Numbered from the stretch's first letter, positions 16,496 to 25,460 are shown. The stretch is DNA of 55,362 nucleotides from an uncultured bacterium (GCA_905214865.1 CAJMNO010000013.1:1-55362), one strand, 5' to 3'. Notes: a model not told the origin generated them from the letters alone. Made by a program: numbers and translations.

Positions 16496-16666
16496 GCCCT
16501 CTCCCATCCCCAAACCAGAACGAGCTTCCTTGGGGGGATTATCCCGCATTTCCCCCTCACTGAGACGCCTGGCAGGAGCGGGGTGCAAGAGGTCACGAGT
16601 CTGGACCGGGCGCGGGACACGGGCGCCTATTCCCGCCAGCTTCCCTGCGATCTATGGGTGGCAGGG

Positions 16667-16866
16667 TGCTTAATTCCATCGGGGTCCTCGCGGTCGGGAG
16701 AACTCACCTGCTTAACTTTCCCGATGCCCGTATGGATTTCAAGGCCAAGTGCTTAACTTTCTCGGTGCCCGTACGGGTCAGACTGTCCGAAATCCACCCA
16801 GGCACCGAGTTCTCTAAGCATGCCTCTGCCGCAACTCGTACACTCACCGAGTTCTCTAAGCAAGCT
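16667..16866. repeat. Family-C hairpin and half-sites
   Basis: The core is a 71-nt hairpin at 16750-16820. The left arm TGCTTAACTTTCTCGGTGCC pairs with the right arm GGCACCGAGTTCTCTAAGCA (exact at both ends, mismatched in the middle). Extra left half-sites (TGCTTAA...CCGATGCCC-like) lie near 16667 and 16710, and an extra right half-site (CACCGAGTTCTCTAAGCA) lies at 16846-16863. This makes five related half-sites in 200 bp. I see no copy elsewhere in the window. Confidence 0.8.
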
Positions 16867-17231
16867 GCCAATCCAGACGCACGCAGCAATCCAGATGGAT
16901 GGCACAACAGAGCTCATGATGGAAAACGTAGCGACGCGAGGAGTGCGGGGCCGTGCGGCGGCATGCTCCAACGGCAAGCGCTGAACCAACGGTCTCCCGG
17001 CGCCCGTCACGGGCGGCCGTGTCAGAACCCTCCCAGCGCGGCGCCTTCGTGGACACATCGGCGGCAAGTTCCCGAGCGCATGGTCACGACATTCGTGCAG
17101 GCAAAGAGTCCCTAGAAGAACGGGTTGGCCAGCCTCCCGGCACAACATGCCTCGCGTGAGCACCCTCAAGGGTTGCCGACGAACACCGGAGCCGCATTCC
17201 CGCAGCCGTCAATGCATCACGAATCTAACTG

Positions 17232-17674
17232 CGGCAGCCGCACTCCCCGCGTAAGTGCTCACGCGAGTGATTTGCCGCCATGGCACGAGACTTGATGTGC
17301 TGGTAACCGTACGGAGACCCACGGGGACGCTTCGGTGGCGGCCGGATCCCGATGTGAGCACATCTCTACCGCAGAATTACCAGCCGGGGCTGGTCAGCCT
17401 GCCGTTTCCCCAGGTGGGGGGGCTCCTTGGACTCGCCCACTTCCCGGCACGCGGCAACAAACGACTGATGTGAGTACTCACATCGGGAGTTTGCTGCCAA
17501 TCGGACCCATTCCCAGACCCGGATGGCAGCTGCTTCCCGATATGAGCACTCACGTCGGGAAGCAGCTGCCATTGTTGCAAGGTTGATAGAGATCCAACTG
17601 GGGAAGCGCGAAGTCGACGCACTGCGGCGGCTGCCACTGCCAGAGAAAGCGCACACGTCAGGAGTTTGCTGCCA
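17232..17674. repeat. Family-B 48-bp palindromes, cluster 2 (five copies)
   Basis: Copies at 17232-17280, 17336-17383 (right arm decayed), 17452-17499, 17524-17571 and 17627-17674 (left arm decayed). Copy 17524-17571 has 17-nt perfect arms, TGGCAGCTGCTTCCCGA against TCGGGAAGCAGCTGCCA, around TGAG-CA-CTCA. It is followed by the family tail with GTTG, TTGAT and CAACTGGG (17573-17601). A CCCCAGGTGGGGG hairpin lies at about 17408-17420, upstream of the third copy. Confidence 0.87.
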
Positions 17675-18287
17675 GCGGGCCCTTCCCGGAAGGCGCCCAA
17701 TCCGCGGTGTGGCGCTCTCGCGACGGGGGGTCCCTCATGAGGGACTACGGTGGCCTTCCGCACGTGGAGGGGGAGGGTCGACTGGTCCGGGCGAGGGGCG
17801 ACCCACCCCATTCTTAGCCACTGATTCCCCGCCGGGATAGTCGCTACATGGAGCCTGGGCGGCGGGACGCCGGGCGAGACACGCAGCACCTCGGAAACCC
17901 CGCCGCCAGAGCCTGCGCGGCAGGTGGTCCCGAAGGTCAGGAACGGAGCAGGCCCTTCCCCGCGGACAGTAACCCCGCAGGGGTGACCGGTCTCTTCCCC
18001 TCTCTGACCTCCGATGCCCCTCCGACCGGCGATTGGCTTTGGGCCAAAGGCTCGCCCCCAAGTGAATTGGTTGAGAATGGCCACGGAGGAGCTGGGAGCA
18101 TGCGTCGAGGCTACGGCTCAAAAGCCCGGCTGCCATGCGCGCGCCGTACGACGACAGGGCGGACGGCCCTCTCCCCTTCTTCGATCTTGAGGGGTCGCGA
18201 CGTGTCAGCCCACCAGGCGGACGGCTTGGTACCAGGCCCCAAATGGTGGTGACGAGGGTCGCCGATCCGCCCGGCGCCACAGGGCCC

Positions 18288-18614
18288 CTATACCGCCCCG
18301 TTGCCCTCCCGGGCGAACAGCGCCCTGTGGCGCAGGACCGGGATGCCCAGAACCAGGGCAACGACGGCCAGGCTAAACCCGAGGAGGAAGAGCGTCCACG
18401 CGCGCTCCTCGCCCAGCCCCATCACGATGCAGGCAAAGCTCACCAGGTAGGTTGCCACGACGACGATGGGCAGGCCGACCTCCCACAGCCAGGAGGCCAC
18501 CGCCGAAGCCGCGGAGGGACGTCCCTCTCCCCCGGCAGCGCCAACCCCCGCACGCCCGTCGCGCGGATGCCCTCCGGAGATGCCCGAACGACCGGAAAGA
18601 GCGATGGTAGTCAT
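18288..18614 (-). CDS. Small two-helix membrane protein, function unknown
   Basis: A 108-aa ORF from ATG at 18614 (GGGGGTGG about 6 bases upstream). A polar, Gly/Arg-rich N-terminus of about 40 residues is followed by two hydrophobic helices: EVGLPIVVVATYLVSFACIVMGLG and WTLFLLGFSLAVVALVLGIPVL, with a basic end. It lies downstream of trpA on the same strand but after a hairpin, so it is probably separate from the trp operon. No family recognised. Confidence 0.6.
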   Translation of the reverse strand: MTTIALSGRSGISGGHPRDGRAGVGAAGGEGRPSAASAVASWLWEVGLPIVVVATYLVSFACIVMGLGEERAWTLFLLGFSLAVVALVLGIPVLRHRALFAREGNGAV

Positions 18615-18717
18615 GGTTGCCACCCCCATGGGAAGACTCTGACCAACTACCACCTAGTTTGTATCCGAGCAGTTCATGGCCCAAATACGCGACGGTAATG
18701 AATCTGTAAGCCGTCGC

Positions 18718-18756
18718 GGCGGCGGGAGTCGGGCATCACGCCCATCCCCCGCCGCC
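18718..18756 (-). terminator. Hairpin ending the trp operon
   Basis: GGCGGCGGG pairs perfectly with CCCGCCGCC, about 10 bases past the trpA stop codon, with an inner GGGC/GCCC pairing. There is no T-run on the minus strand. Confidence 0.55.
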
Positions 18757-18767
18757 ACGCAAACCAC

Positions 18768-19562
18768 TTATGCGGAGTGGACCGCCTCCGCCATCGAGCG
18801 CACGTACTCCTCGACGTAGGGGACGCACCCCTCGCCATGCTCCGCGACGATGCGGACGATGGCCGAGCCCACGATGGCACCGTCCGAGACCGCCGCCATC
18901 CGCGCCGCCTGCTCGGGCGTGCTGATGCCAAACCCAACCGCGACGGGGATGTTGGAGGCCTCGCGGACGAGCTCGACCATGCCGGCGATGTCCGTCGTGA
19001 TCTTGGAGCGCACGCCGGTGACGCCGAGCGAGCTCACGCAGTACACGAACCCCTGCGCCTCGCGCGCGATGCTGCGGACGCGCTCGTGGGAGGTGGGGGC
19101 GATGAGGCTCACAAGCTCCAGGCCCTCCGCGGCCAGGGGCTCGGAGAACTCGGCCTTCTCCTCGAAGGGGACGTCCGGGAGGATGACGCCCTGGACCCCC
19201 GCCTTGGCGGCGTTTGCGGCAAAGCGCTCGGTGCCATAGCCAAAGACCACGTTGGCGTAGGTCATGAACACCAGGGGCACTGTGAGACCCCTGCCACGCA
19301 CGCGCTCGACCATCGCAAAGATGGAGTCGGTGGTGACGCCACCCGAGAGCGCGCGGATGTTGGCCTCCTGGATGACGGGGCCCTCCGCCGTGGGGTCGCT
19401 GAACGGGATGCCCAGCTCGATGAGGTCGGCACCGGCCCGCTGCATGGCGAGAAGCGCCTCCTCGGTGACGTCGAGCGAGGGGTCCCCGCAGGTGATGAAC
19501 GGCACGAATGCCTTCTTGCGGCTCCCGTCCGCCGCGGTGAATGCGTCCTTGATGCTAGTCAT
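18768..19562 (-). CDS. trpA: Tryptophan synthase alpha chain
   Basis: Cleaves indole-3-glycerol phosphate to indole and passes the indole to TrpB. The 264-aa TIM barrel has PFITCGDPSLD at the start, the catalytic Glu in LIELGIPFSDPTAEGPVIQ, and the catalytic Asp in GVILPDVPFEE, with the phosphate-binding VGFGISTPEQA near the end. ATG at 19562 overlaps the end of trpB by 8 bases and GAGAGGACCTCC lies just upstream. Last gene of trpEGDCFBA. Confidence 0.96.
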   Translation of the reverse strand: MTSIKDAFTAADGSRKKAFVPFITCGDPSLDVTEEALLAMQRAGADLIELGIPFSDPTAEGPVIQEANIRALSGGVTTDSIFAMVERVRGRGLTVPLVFMTYANVVFGYGTERFAANAAKAGVQGVILPDVPFEEKAEFSEPLAAEGLELVSLIAPTSHERVRSIAREAQGFVYCVSSLGVTGVRSKITTDIAGMVELVREASNIPVAVGFGISTPEQAARMAAVSDGAIVGSAIVRIVAEHGEGCVPYVEEYVRSMAEAVHSA

Positions 19563-20754
19563 GGAGGTCCTCTCCCCTGTAGCGGGCGATGGCCGCCACG
19601 TCCTTGTCGCCGCGCCCGGACAGCGTGACGATGATGATCTGGTCCTTGTCCATGGTCGGCGCGAGCTTCATGGCATACGCCACGGCGTGCGCACTCTCGA
19701 TTGCGGGGATGACGCCCTCCTGCCTGGACAGGTACTCGAAGGCGTCCACCGCCTCGTCGTCGGTGATGCCCACGTACTCCGCGCGGCCCGTGTCGTGCAG
19801 CATGGCGTGCTCGGGGCCGACGCCCGGGTAGTCGAGGCCGGCGCTGATGGAGTAGACGGGCGCGATCTGGCCGTACTCGTCCTGGCAGAAGTAGCTCTTC
19901 ATGCCGTGGAAGATGCCAACGCGACCGGTCTCGATGGTTGCGGCGGTCTCCTTGGTGTCAATCCCCCGCCCGGCCGCCTCGCATCCGATGAGACGAACGC
20001 CCTCGTCGGGGATGAAGTGGTAGAAGCTGCCCATGGCGTTGGAGCCGCCGCCCACGCAGGCGATGACCGCGTCCGGGAGCCTGCCCTCCGCCTCGAGGAT
20101 CTGTGCGCGCGCCTCGCGGCTGATCACGGCCTGGAAGTCTCGGACGATCATGGGGAATGGGTGCGGGCCCATGGTGGAGCCGATGAGGTAGTGGGTGTCG
20201 TCGATGCGGCTGGTCCACTCGCGCATGGCCTCGGACACCGCGTCCTTGAGGGTGCCGGTGCCGGACGACACGCCGCGCACCTCGGCGCCCAGCAGGCGCA
20301 TGCGGTACACGTTGAGCGCCTGGCGCTCCATGTCCTTCACGCCCATGTACACCACGCACTCCATGCCGAGGAGCGCCGCGACGGTGGCGGTCGCCACGCC
20401 GTGCTGGCCGGCGCCCGTCTCGGCGATCAGGCGGGTCTTGCCCATGTACTTGGCGAGAAGCGCCTGGCCAAGCGCGTTGTTGATCTTGTGGGCGCCGGTG
20501 TGGTTGAGGTCCTCTCGCTTGAGGTACACCTTTGCGCCGCCCAGGTCCCTCGTCATGTTCTTGGCGAAGTAGAGCAGGGAGGGACGGTTTGCGTAGTTGT
20601 TGAGCAGGTCGGTGAGCTCGGCGTTGAACGTGGGATCGTCCTTGTACCGGTCGTAGGCTTCCTCGAGCTCGATCACGGCGTTCATGAGGGTCTCAGGAAT
20701 GTACTGTCCCCCGTGAATCCCGAACCGACCCCGAGAGGTCGCGGAGTTGCTCAT
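19555..20754 (-). CDS. trpB: Tryptophan synthase beta chain
   Basis: PLP enzyme (399 aa) joining indole and serine to give tryptophan. It opens with the typical GRFGIHGGQYIPETLM. The PLP lysine is in HTGAHKINNALGQ, the monovalent-cation and substrate region is ETGAGQHGVATAT, and the glycine-rich phosphate loop is CVGGGSNAMG. ATG at 20754 has AGGGGAAGAG directly upstream. That start lies 62 bases inside the 3' end of trpF, an unusually long overlap within an operon whose other junctions overlap by 1 to 8 bases. Confidence 0.96.
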   Translation of the reverse strand: MSNSATSRGRFGIHGGQYIPETLMNAVIELEEAYDRYKDDPTFNAELTDLLNNYANRPSLLYFAKNMTRDLGGAKVYLKREDLNHTGAHKINNALGQALLAKYMGKTRLIAETGAGQHGVATATVAALLGMECVVYMGVKDMERQALNVYRMRLLGAEVRGVSSGTGTLKDAVSEAMREWTSRIDDTHYLIGSTMGPHPFPMIVRDFQAVISREARAQILEAEGRLPDAVIACVGGGSNAMGSFYHFIPDEGVRLIGCEAAGRGIDTKETAATIETGRVGIFHGMKSYFCQDEYGQIAPVYSISAGLDYPGVGPEHAMLHDTGRAEYVGITDDEAVDAFEYLSRQEGVIPAIESAHAVAYAMKLAPTMDKDQIIIVTLSGRGDKDVAAIARYRGEDLHD

Positions 20755-21412
20755 CTCTTCCCCTAACTGCGGCCACGGCCGCTCGCATCTTCCCGGGGTC
20801 CTTGAGCCGGTCGGTCTCGATGCCCGAGCTCATGTCCACGCCCCAGGGGTGGAATCTGTCTATTGCCTCGCCCACGTTCTGCGGGTCGAGGCCTCCCGCC
20901 AGGATGAAGGGCCGCTCGACGCCCCGGATGAGGGACCAGTCGAAGGCCTTTCCCGAGCCTGCGCCACCGTCCAGGAGGACGATGTCGGCCTTTGACTCGT
21001 TCGCGCGGCGCACGTCGTCGGGCGTGCGGACGCGAATTGCCTGGCAGATGGGTATGTCAACGAGCTCGCGAAGGAACACGATGTAGGGGTTTCCCTCGTT
21101 GCCGTGCAGCTGGACCATGTCCAGCACCGTGTCGGCCAGCTCGGAGACCAGTCCGAGCGGCTCGTCCACGAAGACCCCAACGGCGGGGACCCGGGGATCG
21201 AGCCTGTCGACCAGCTGCTGGAGCCGGTCGCGGTCGACGTGCCTGTGCGAGCTCGGGTAGTCAACGATGAAGCCGCAGAGGTCCGGGAGCACCTCGTTCA
21301 CCACGTCTATGTCCTGCTCGCGGAACATCCCGCAGAGCTTGACGTGCGTACGCTCGCTCCCCTCGTCCAGGAGCTCTCGCATCCTGACGGTGGACATGCG
21401 ACGGTTGTTCAT
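20693..21412 (-). CDS. trpF: Phosphoribosylanthranilate isomerase
   Basis: Amadori rearrangement in tryptophan synthesis. The 239-aa barrel has the catalytic Cys in HVKLCGMFREQD, the QLHGNE motif, the catalytic Asp in VLLDGGAGSGKAFDW, and ILAGGLDPQNV with GVDMSSGIE at the phosphate site. ATG at 21412 overlaps the trpC stop as ATGA; the GTG one codon earlier is a poorer choice. The last 20 residues are encoded inside the trpB reading frame and lie beyond the normal end of the family (after RAAVAAVRG), so they are probably a dispensable tail. Confidence 0.93.
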   Translation of the reverse strand: MNNRRMSTVRMRELLDEGSERTHVKLCGMFREQDIDVVNEVLPDLCGFIVDYPSSHRHVDRDRLQQLVDRLDPRVPAVGVFVDEPLGLVSELADTVLDMVQLHGNEGNPYIVFLRELVDIPICQAIRVRTPDDVRRANESKADIVLLDGGAGSGKAFDWSLIRGVERPFILAGGLDPQNVGEAIDRFHPWGVDMSSGIETDRLKDPGKMRAAVAAVRGRDEQLRDLSGSVRDSRGTVHS

Positions 21413-22233
21413 CACGGAACCTCTCCCCTCAGCTCGGCAAGTGCGGCAGCCTTGTCATTCTGGCGCATGAGGGTCTCTCCCACGAGCACCGCATCGACGC
21501 CCGCATCATATAGGCGGCGAATGTCACTGGCGTCCCTCACGCCGCTCTCCGAGACGAAGAGGCGCTCGGGCCCAACGAGCGGACGCAGGCGGATGCTGTT
21601 GCCAAAGTCGACCTCGAACGTCCGGAGGTCACGGTTGTTGACGCCCACCACGCGTGCGCCGGCGGCGAGGGCGCGGGGGACCTCCTCCGGGGCATACGCC
21701 TCCACCAGCGCGGAGAGCCCCAGCTCGTGGGCGAGCGAGACGTAGCGTGCCAGCTGCTCGTCGGTGAGGATGGAGCAGATGAGGAGAACCGCCTGCGCGC
21801 CAAGGACCTTTGCCTGGTAGACCATGTACTCGTCCACCACGAAGTCCTTGCGCAGGACCGGGATCGAGACGGCGTCGGCGATGGCGGAGAGGTACTCGTC
21901 CCTCCCCTGGAACCAGAACGGCTCGGTGAGGCAGCTGATCGCCGCCGCGCCCGCCGCCTCGTACTCGCGGGCGATGGCGACGGGGTCGAAGTCCTCCGCG
22001 ATGACCCCCTTTGAGGGGGATGCCTTCTTGCACTCGCAGATGAACGACATGCCGGGCGCCCAGAGCGCGCGCTCAAACGGGAAGCGGAACGAGCCGTCGC
22101 TCTCGAGCTCCCTCTCGGCAAGCCCGCGCGCCTCGCCGGCGACCTGGTCGAGGGGCCGCTCCTCCCGCTCCCGGGCTACGCGCTCGCGGGTGCGCTCCGC
22201 GATGGTCTGGAGGATGTTCCCGTGCTCCCCCAT
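21412..22233 (-). CDS. trpC: Indole-3-glycerol phosphate synthase
   Basis: Closes the indole ring of 1-(2-carboxyphenylamino)-1-deoxyribulose 5-phosphate. The 273-aa protein shows ICECKKASPSKGVI with the substrate-binding and catalytic lysines, LTEPFWFQG, the catalytic VLRKDFVVDEYMV, VGVNNRDLRTF and FVSESGV. It is a single-function protein, not fused to TrpF. ATG at 22233 overlaps the trpD stop as ATGA, and its own stop overlaps the trpF ATG in the same way. Confidence 0.95.
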   Translation of the reverse strand: MGEHGNILQTIAERTRERVAREREERPLDQVAGEARGLAERELESDGSFRFPFERALWAPGMSFICECKKASPSKGVIAEDFDPVAIAREYEAAGAAAISCLTEPFWFQGRDEYLSAIADAVSIPVLRKDFVVDEYMVYQAKVLGAQAVLLICSILTDEQLARYVSLAHELGLSALVEAYAPEEVPRALAAGARVVGVNNRDLRTFEVDFGNSIRLRPLVGPERLFVSESGVRDASDIRRLYDAGVDAVLVGETLMRQNDKAAALAELRGEVP

Positions 22234-23255
22234 CAGCGGTTGCTCTCTTCCACGAACGCGTCCAGGGTGCGGAGCGCGGAGCCGTCGTCCACCGCCACGC
22301 CCGCCTTGGCGACGCCCTCGCCGATGGAGTCGGCGATGCCGCTCACGTAGAGGGCCGCGCCCGCGTTGAGGACGGCGGCGTCGCGCTTGGGCCCGCGGTC
22401 CTCTCCAGAGAGGATGGAGCGCACGGTGGCGGCGTTCTCCTCGGGGGTGCCACCGAGCAGGTCCTGCTTGATGCAGCGGGAGAGGCCGAAGTCCTCGGGC
22501 ACGATGGTCAGGGTGCGATAGTAGCCGTCACGCAGCTCGCAGGCGCTCGTGGGGGCGGAGAGCGAGATCTCGTCCATGCGGTCCTGGCCATAGACCACGA
22601 GCGCGCGCCTCACGCCGAGGTTGGAGAGGACCTTGGCGATGGGCTCCACGAGGTACTCGTCGTACACGCCCAGGAGGAAGAAGGCGGGCTTGGCCGGGTT
22701 GGTGAGCGGGCCCAGGATGTTGAAGACGGTGCGGATGCCCAGCTCCTTGCGGATGGGGCCGACGTAGCGCATCGCGCTGTGGTACCGCTGGGCAAAGAGG
22801 AACGCCATGCCGCAGGAGTCGAGCTCGGAGCGGACCTTGTCCGGGTCCTGGTCGAGGTTGACGCCCAGCGCCTCCAGGCAGTCGGCGGTGCCGCACTTGG
22901 AGCTTGCGGCGCGGTTGCCGTGCTTGGTGACCTTGGCGCCCGCACCGGCGCAGATGAGCGCCGCGGTGGTGGAGATGTTGAAGGTGTTGGAGCGGTCCCC
23001 GCCCGTGCCCACGATCTCGAGCGTGTCGACGCCCGGGTGCTCGACCGGCGTCGCCAGCTCCCGCATGGCGGCGGCGCAGCCCGAGATCTCGTCGATCGTC
23101 TCGGCCTTGGTCGACTTGGTGGAGAGCGCCGCGAGGAATGCTGCGTTCTGGGTGGGGCTGGTCTCACCGCTCATGATCTCGCGCATGGTGGCGTAGGCCT
23201 CGTCGTAGGTGAGGTCCTCCTTGGACACGATCTTCTCGATTGCTTCCCTGATCAT
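22233..23255 (-). CDS. trpD: Anthranilate phosphoribosyltransferase
   Basis: Transfers phosphoribose from PRPP to anthranilate. The 340-aa protein has VGTGGDRSNTFNISTTAAL (PRPP loop), KHGNRAASSKCGTADCLEALG, RYHSAMRYVGPIRKELGIRTVFNILGPLTNP, and the DEISL metal-binding block. It is not fused to TrpG, which is a separate gene 67 bases upstream. Its stop overlaps the trpC start by ATGA. Confidence 0.95.
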   Translation of the reverse strand: MIREAIEKIVSKEDLTYDEAYATMREIMSGETSPTQNAAFLAALSTKSTKAETIDEISGCAAAMRELATPVEHPGVDTLEIVGTGGDRSNTFNISTTAALICAGAGAKVTKHGNRAASSKCGTADCLEALGVNLDQDPDKVRSELDSCGMAFLFAQRYHSAMRYVGPIRKELGIRTVFNILGPLTNPAKPAFFLLGVYDEYLVEPIAKVLSNLGVRRALVVYGQDRMDEISLSAPTSACELRDGYYRTLTIVPEDFGLSRCIKQDLLGGTPEENAATVRSILSGEDRGPKRDAAVLNAGAALYVSGIADSIGEGVAKAGVAVDDGSALRTLDAFVEESNR

Positions 23256-23322
23256 CCTGGTGTCTCCCTGTCACTTGAGAACTGACTTCGTCCGCTTCGC
23301 GCCTCGAGCCGGTGCCGCGCCC

Positions 23323-23916
23323 CTACAGGTCGCCCGACCGCCATCGGTCCACCACGTCGAGGAAGTTCCTCGCCATGGCCGAGCCCTCCGGGGTCATGAC
23401 CGACTCGGGGTGGAACTGGACCCCAAAGGTCGGCGCGTCGACGTGCCGTACGGCCATGACCTCCCCGTCGTCCGTGGTCGCCGTCACGCGCAGGCACTGG
23501 GGCATCGATGCGGCGTCGGCGGCGAGCGAGTGGTAGCGCGCGACGGTGGTGGGCGACTCGATGCCACGGAACAGCTCGCAGCCCGGGTCGAGCGTCACCC
23601 GTGACGCCTTGCCGTGCATGATGGCCGAGGCATACGTGACCACGCCGCCAAACGCCTCCACGATCGCCTGGTGGCCCAGGCACACCCCCAGGATGGGGAC
23701 CCTCCCGGTGAGGGAGCGGACCACGTCCTCGCAGATGCCCGCGTCGGCGGGACGCCCCGGGCCCGGCGAGAGCACCACGGCGTCGGGCGAGAGGGCCTGG
23801 AGCTCCCCCACCGTGAGCCCGTCGTTGCGAATGACGCGGACGTCCGGCTCGATGGAGCCCAGGAGCTGGTACAGGTTGTAGGAGAAGCTGTCGTAGTTGT
23901 CGATGAGGCAGATCAT
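23323..23916 (-). CDS. trpG: Anthranilate synthase glutamine amidotransferase subunit
   Basis: Class I glutamine amidotransferase (197 aa) supplying ammonia to TrpE. The nucleophile Cys is in LGVCLGHQAI, the oxyanion strand is LSPGPGRP, and the catalytic His-Glu pair is in VQFHPESVMTPEG. ATG at 23916 overlaps the TrpE stop by ATGA, so the two subunits are translationally coupled in a 1:1 order. The same subunit may also serve p-aminobenzoate synthesis, as no pab gene is seen here. Confidence 0.95.
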   Translation of the reverse strand: MICLIDNYDSFSYNLYQLLGSIEPDVRVIRNDGLTVGELQALSPDAVVLSPGPGRPADAGICEDVVRSLTGRVPILGVCLGHQAIVEAFGGVVTYASAIMHGKASRVTLDPGCELFRGIESPTTVARYHSLAADAASMPQCLRVTATTDDGEVMAVRHVDAPTFGVQFHPESVMTPEGSAMARNFLDVVDRWRSGDL

Positions 23917-25430
23917 CGGTCGATGCCCCCCTCCGAGGCCTCGATGGCGCGGACCACCGCGCGGGCCTTGTTGCGGCACTCCTCGAACTCGTGCTCGGGG
24001 ATGCTGTCGGCGACGACGCCCGCGCCCGACTGCACGCAGACCTCCCCGTCCTTCTTGTAGGCCAGGCGGATGCCGATGCAGGTGTCCAGGTTGCCGGCAA
24101 AGTCCAGGTAGCCGATGGCTCCCCCGTAGATGCCGCGCTTGTAGCCCTCAAGGTCGCGGATGATCTGGCAGGCGCGGAGCTTGGGCGCGCCCGAGAGGGT
24201 GCCTGCAGGGAGGATGGAGTCGACGGCGTCCACCGCGTCCCTGTCCTGGGCGATGCGGGCGCCCACCGTGGACCCAATGTGCATCACGTGGGAGAAGCGC
24301 AGGATCTTGTGGAACTCGTCCACGTGGACGCTCCCCAGCTCCGCCACGCGGCCGAGGTCGTTCCTCCCCAGGTCCACGAGCATGTTGTGCTCGGCAAGCT
24401 CCTTCTCGTCCGAGAGGAGCTCGCGCTCCAGGCGCTCGTCCTCCTCGGGCGTCGCGCCACGGGGGCGCGTGCCGGCGAGCGGGTAGGTGAAGAGGCGCCC
24501 ATCGGTCAGGCGCGCCAGGGTCTCGGGGCTCGCGCCAGCCAGCTCCAGGTCGTCGCTCGTGAAGTAGAACATGTAGGGGCTGGGGTTCTCGGCCCTGAGC
24601 AGGCGGTAGGCGTCGAAGAGGCTGCCCGTCGCCGGCGCCGTGACGGGATCGCTCAGCACCACCTGGAAGATGTCGCCCTCGTGGATGTGGTGCTGCGCGG
24701 TGCGGACCATGTCGCAGTAGCGCTCGCGCGAGAAGCGGGGCTCGAGCGGAGCGGCGAGCCGGAGCGGCTCGAACTTGGCCGGCTCCCCATGGCGCAGGAT
24801 GTCCTCCATGCGGTCGAGGCGCCTGCCCGCCTCGCGGTAGCCCTCCTCGAGGTCGCCCCGGGTGGGGACGCCCGTCACCAGGACCACGCGCTGACGGTAC
24901 GAGTCGAAGGCGATCACGTCGTCAAAGAGCATGAGGTCCATGTCGAGGAAGTCCGCGTGCCCCATGTCGCCGCCGCGCAGCGTCGGCTCGCTGTACTTGA
25001 GGTAGTCGTAGGAGAAGTACCCCACCAGGCCACCGCAGAAGGGAGGGAAGTCGTCGAGCTGGGGGCTGCGGTGCGCCGCCAGCACCTTGCGGAGGAAGGC
25101 GCCCGGGTGGTCGACGCGGCTGGTCTCGACCTCCGGGGCCGTCGCCTCTCCCCCGCCCATGGCCGGCCTGCCGAGGTTCCTTCGGACCCTCAGCTCGCCG
25201 TCCAGGCAGGTGACCTCCATGCTGGGGTCAAGGCCCAGGAACGAGTAGCGCCCGGAGCGCTCGTCGGGCTCGGCGCTCTCGAGCATGAACACGTGATGGC
25301 TCGCCCCGCGAAGGCGGCGGACCGCCTCGATCGTGGTGAAGCCGTCCGAAAGGATCTCGCGGCGGACGGGGATCCTCTCGTACTCCCCCCTCTCCGCGAT
25401 CCGACGGACCTCCTCAAGCGATGGGTACAT
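23913..25430 (-). CDS. trpE: Anthranilate synthase component I
   Basis: Makes anthranilate from chorismate and ammonia; first committed step of tryptophan synthesis. The 505-aa protein carries MLESAEPDERSGRYSFLG, the LLES-like tryptophan feedback site, and the chorismate-binding half with YPLAGTRPRG, DLGRNDLGRVAELGSV, LPAGTLSGAPKLRA, GGAIGYLDFAGNLDTCIGIR and QSGAGVVADS. ATG at 25430 is preferred to the GTG two codons upstream, which would sit on top of the GGGAGG ribosome-binding site. First gene of trpEGDCFBA, under the T-box leader at 25461-25740. Confidence 0.95.
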   Translation of the reverse strand: MYPSLEEVRRIAERGEYERIPVRREILSDGFTTIEAVRRLRGASHHVFMLESAEPDERSGRYSFLGLDPSMEVTCLDGELRVRRNLGRPAMGGGEATAPEVETSRVDHPGAFLRKVLAAHRSPQLDDFPPFCGGLVGYFSYDYLKYSEPTLRGGDMGHADFLDMDLMLFDDVIAFDSYRQRVVLVTGVPTRGDLEEGYREAGRRLDRMEDILRHGEPAKFEPLRLAAPLEPRFSRERYCDMVRTAQHHIHEGDIFQVVLSDPVTAPATGSLFDAYRLLRAENPSPYMFYFTSDDLELAGASPETLARLTDGRLFTYPLAGTRPRGATPEEDERLERELLSDEKELAEHNMLVDLGRNDLGRVAELGSVHVDEFHKILRFSHVMHIGSTVGARIAQDRDAVDAVDSILPAGTLSGAPKLRACQIIRDLEGYKRGIYGGAIGYLDFAGNLDTCIGIRLAYKKDGEVCVQSGAGVVADSIPEHEFEECRNKARAVVRAIEASEGGIDR

Positions 25431-25460
25431 GCTCACCTCCCACTTTCCTCGAGAACGGAA

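Larger units (their letters stand above)
16496..18287. other. Gene-free island 2, with family C and B repeats
   Basis: About 1.8 kb with no convincing gene: open frames are short, lack ribosome-binding sites and often run through repeats. From left to right it holds the family-C hairpin region (16667-16866), a stretch without recognised structure (about 16870-17225), five family-B palindromes (17232-17674) and two CCCC(A/T)TTCTT(A/C)G boxes (17806-17817 and 18173-18183). The promoter of the oxidoreductase-EIIA operon should be near 16500-16660. Confidence 0.65.
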
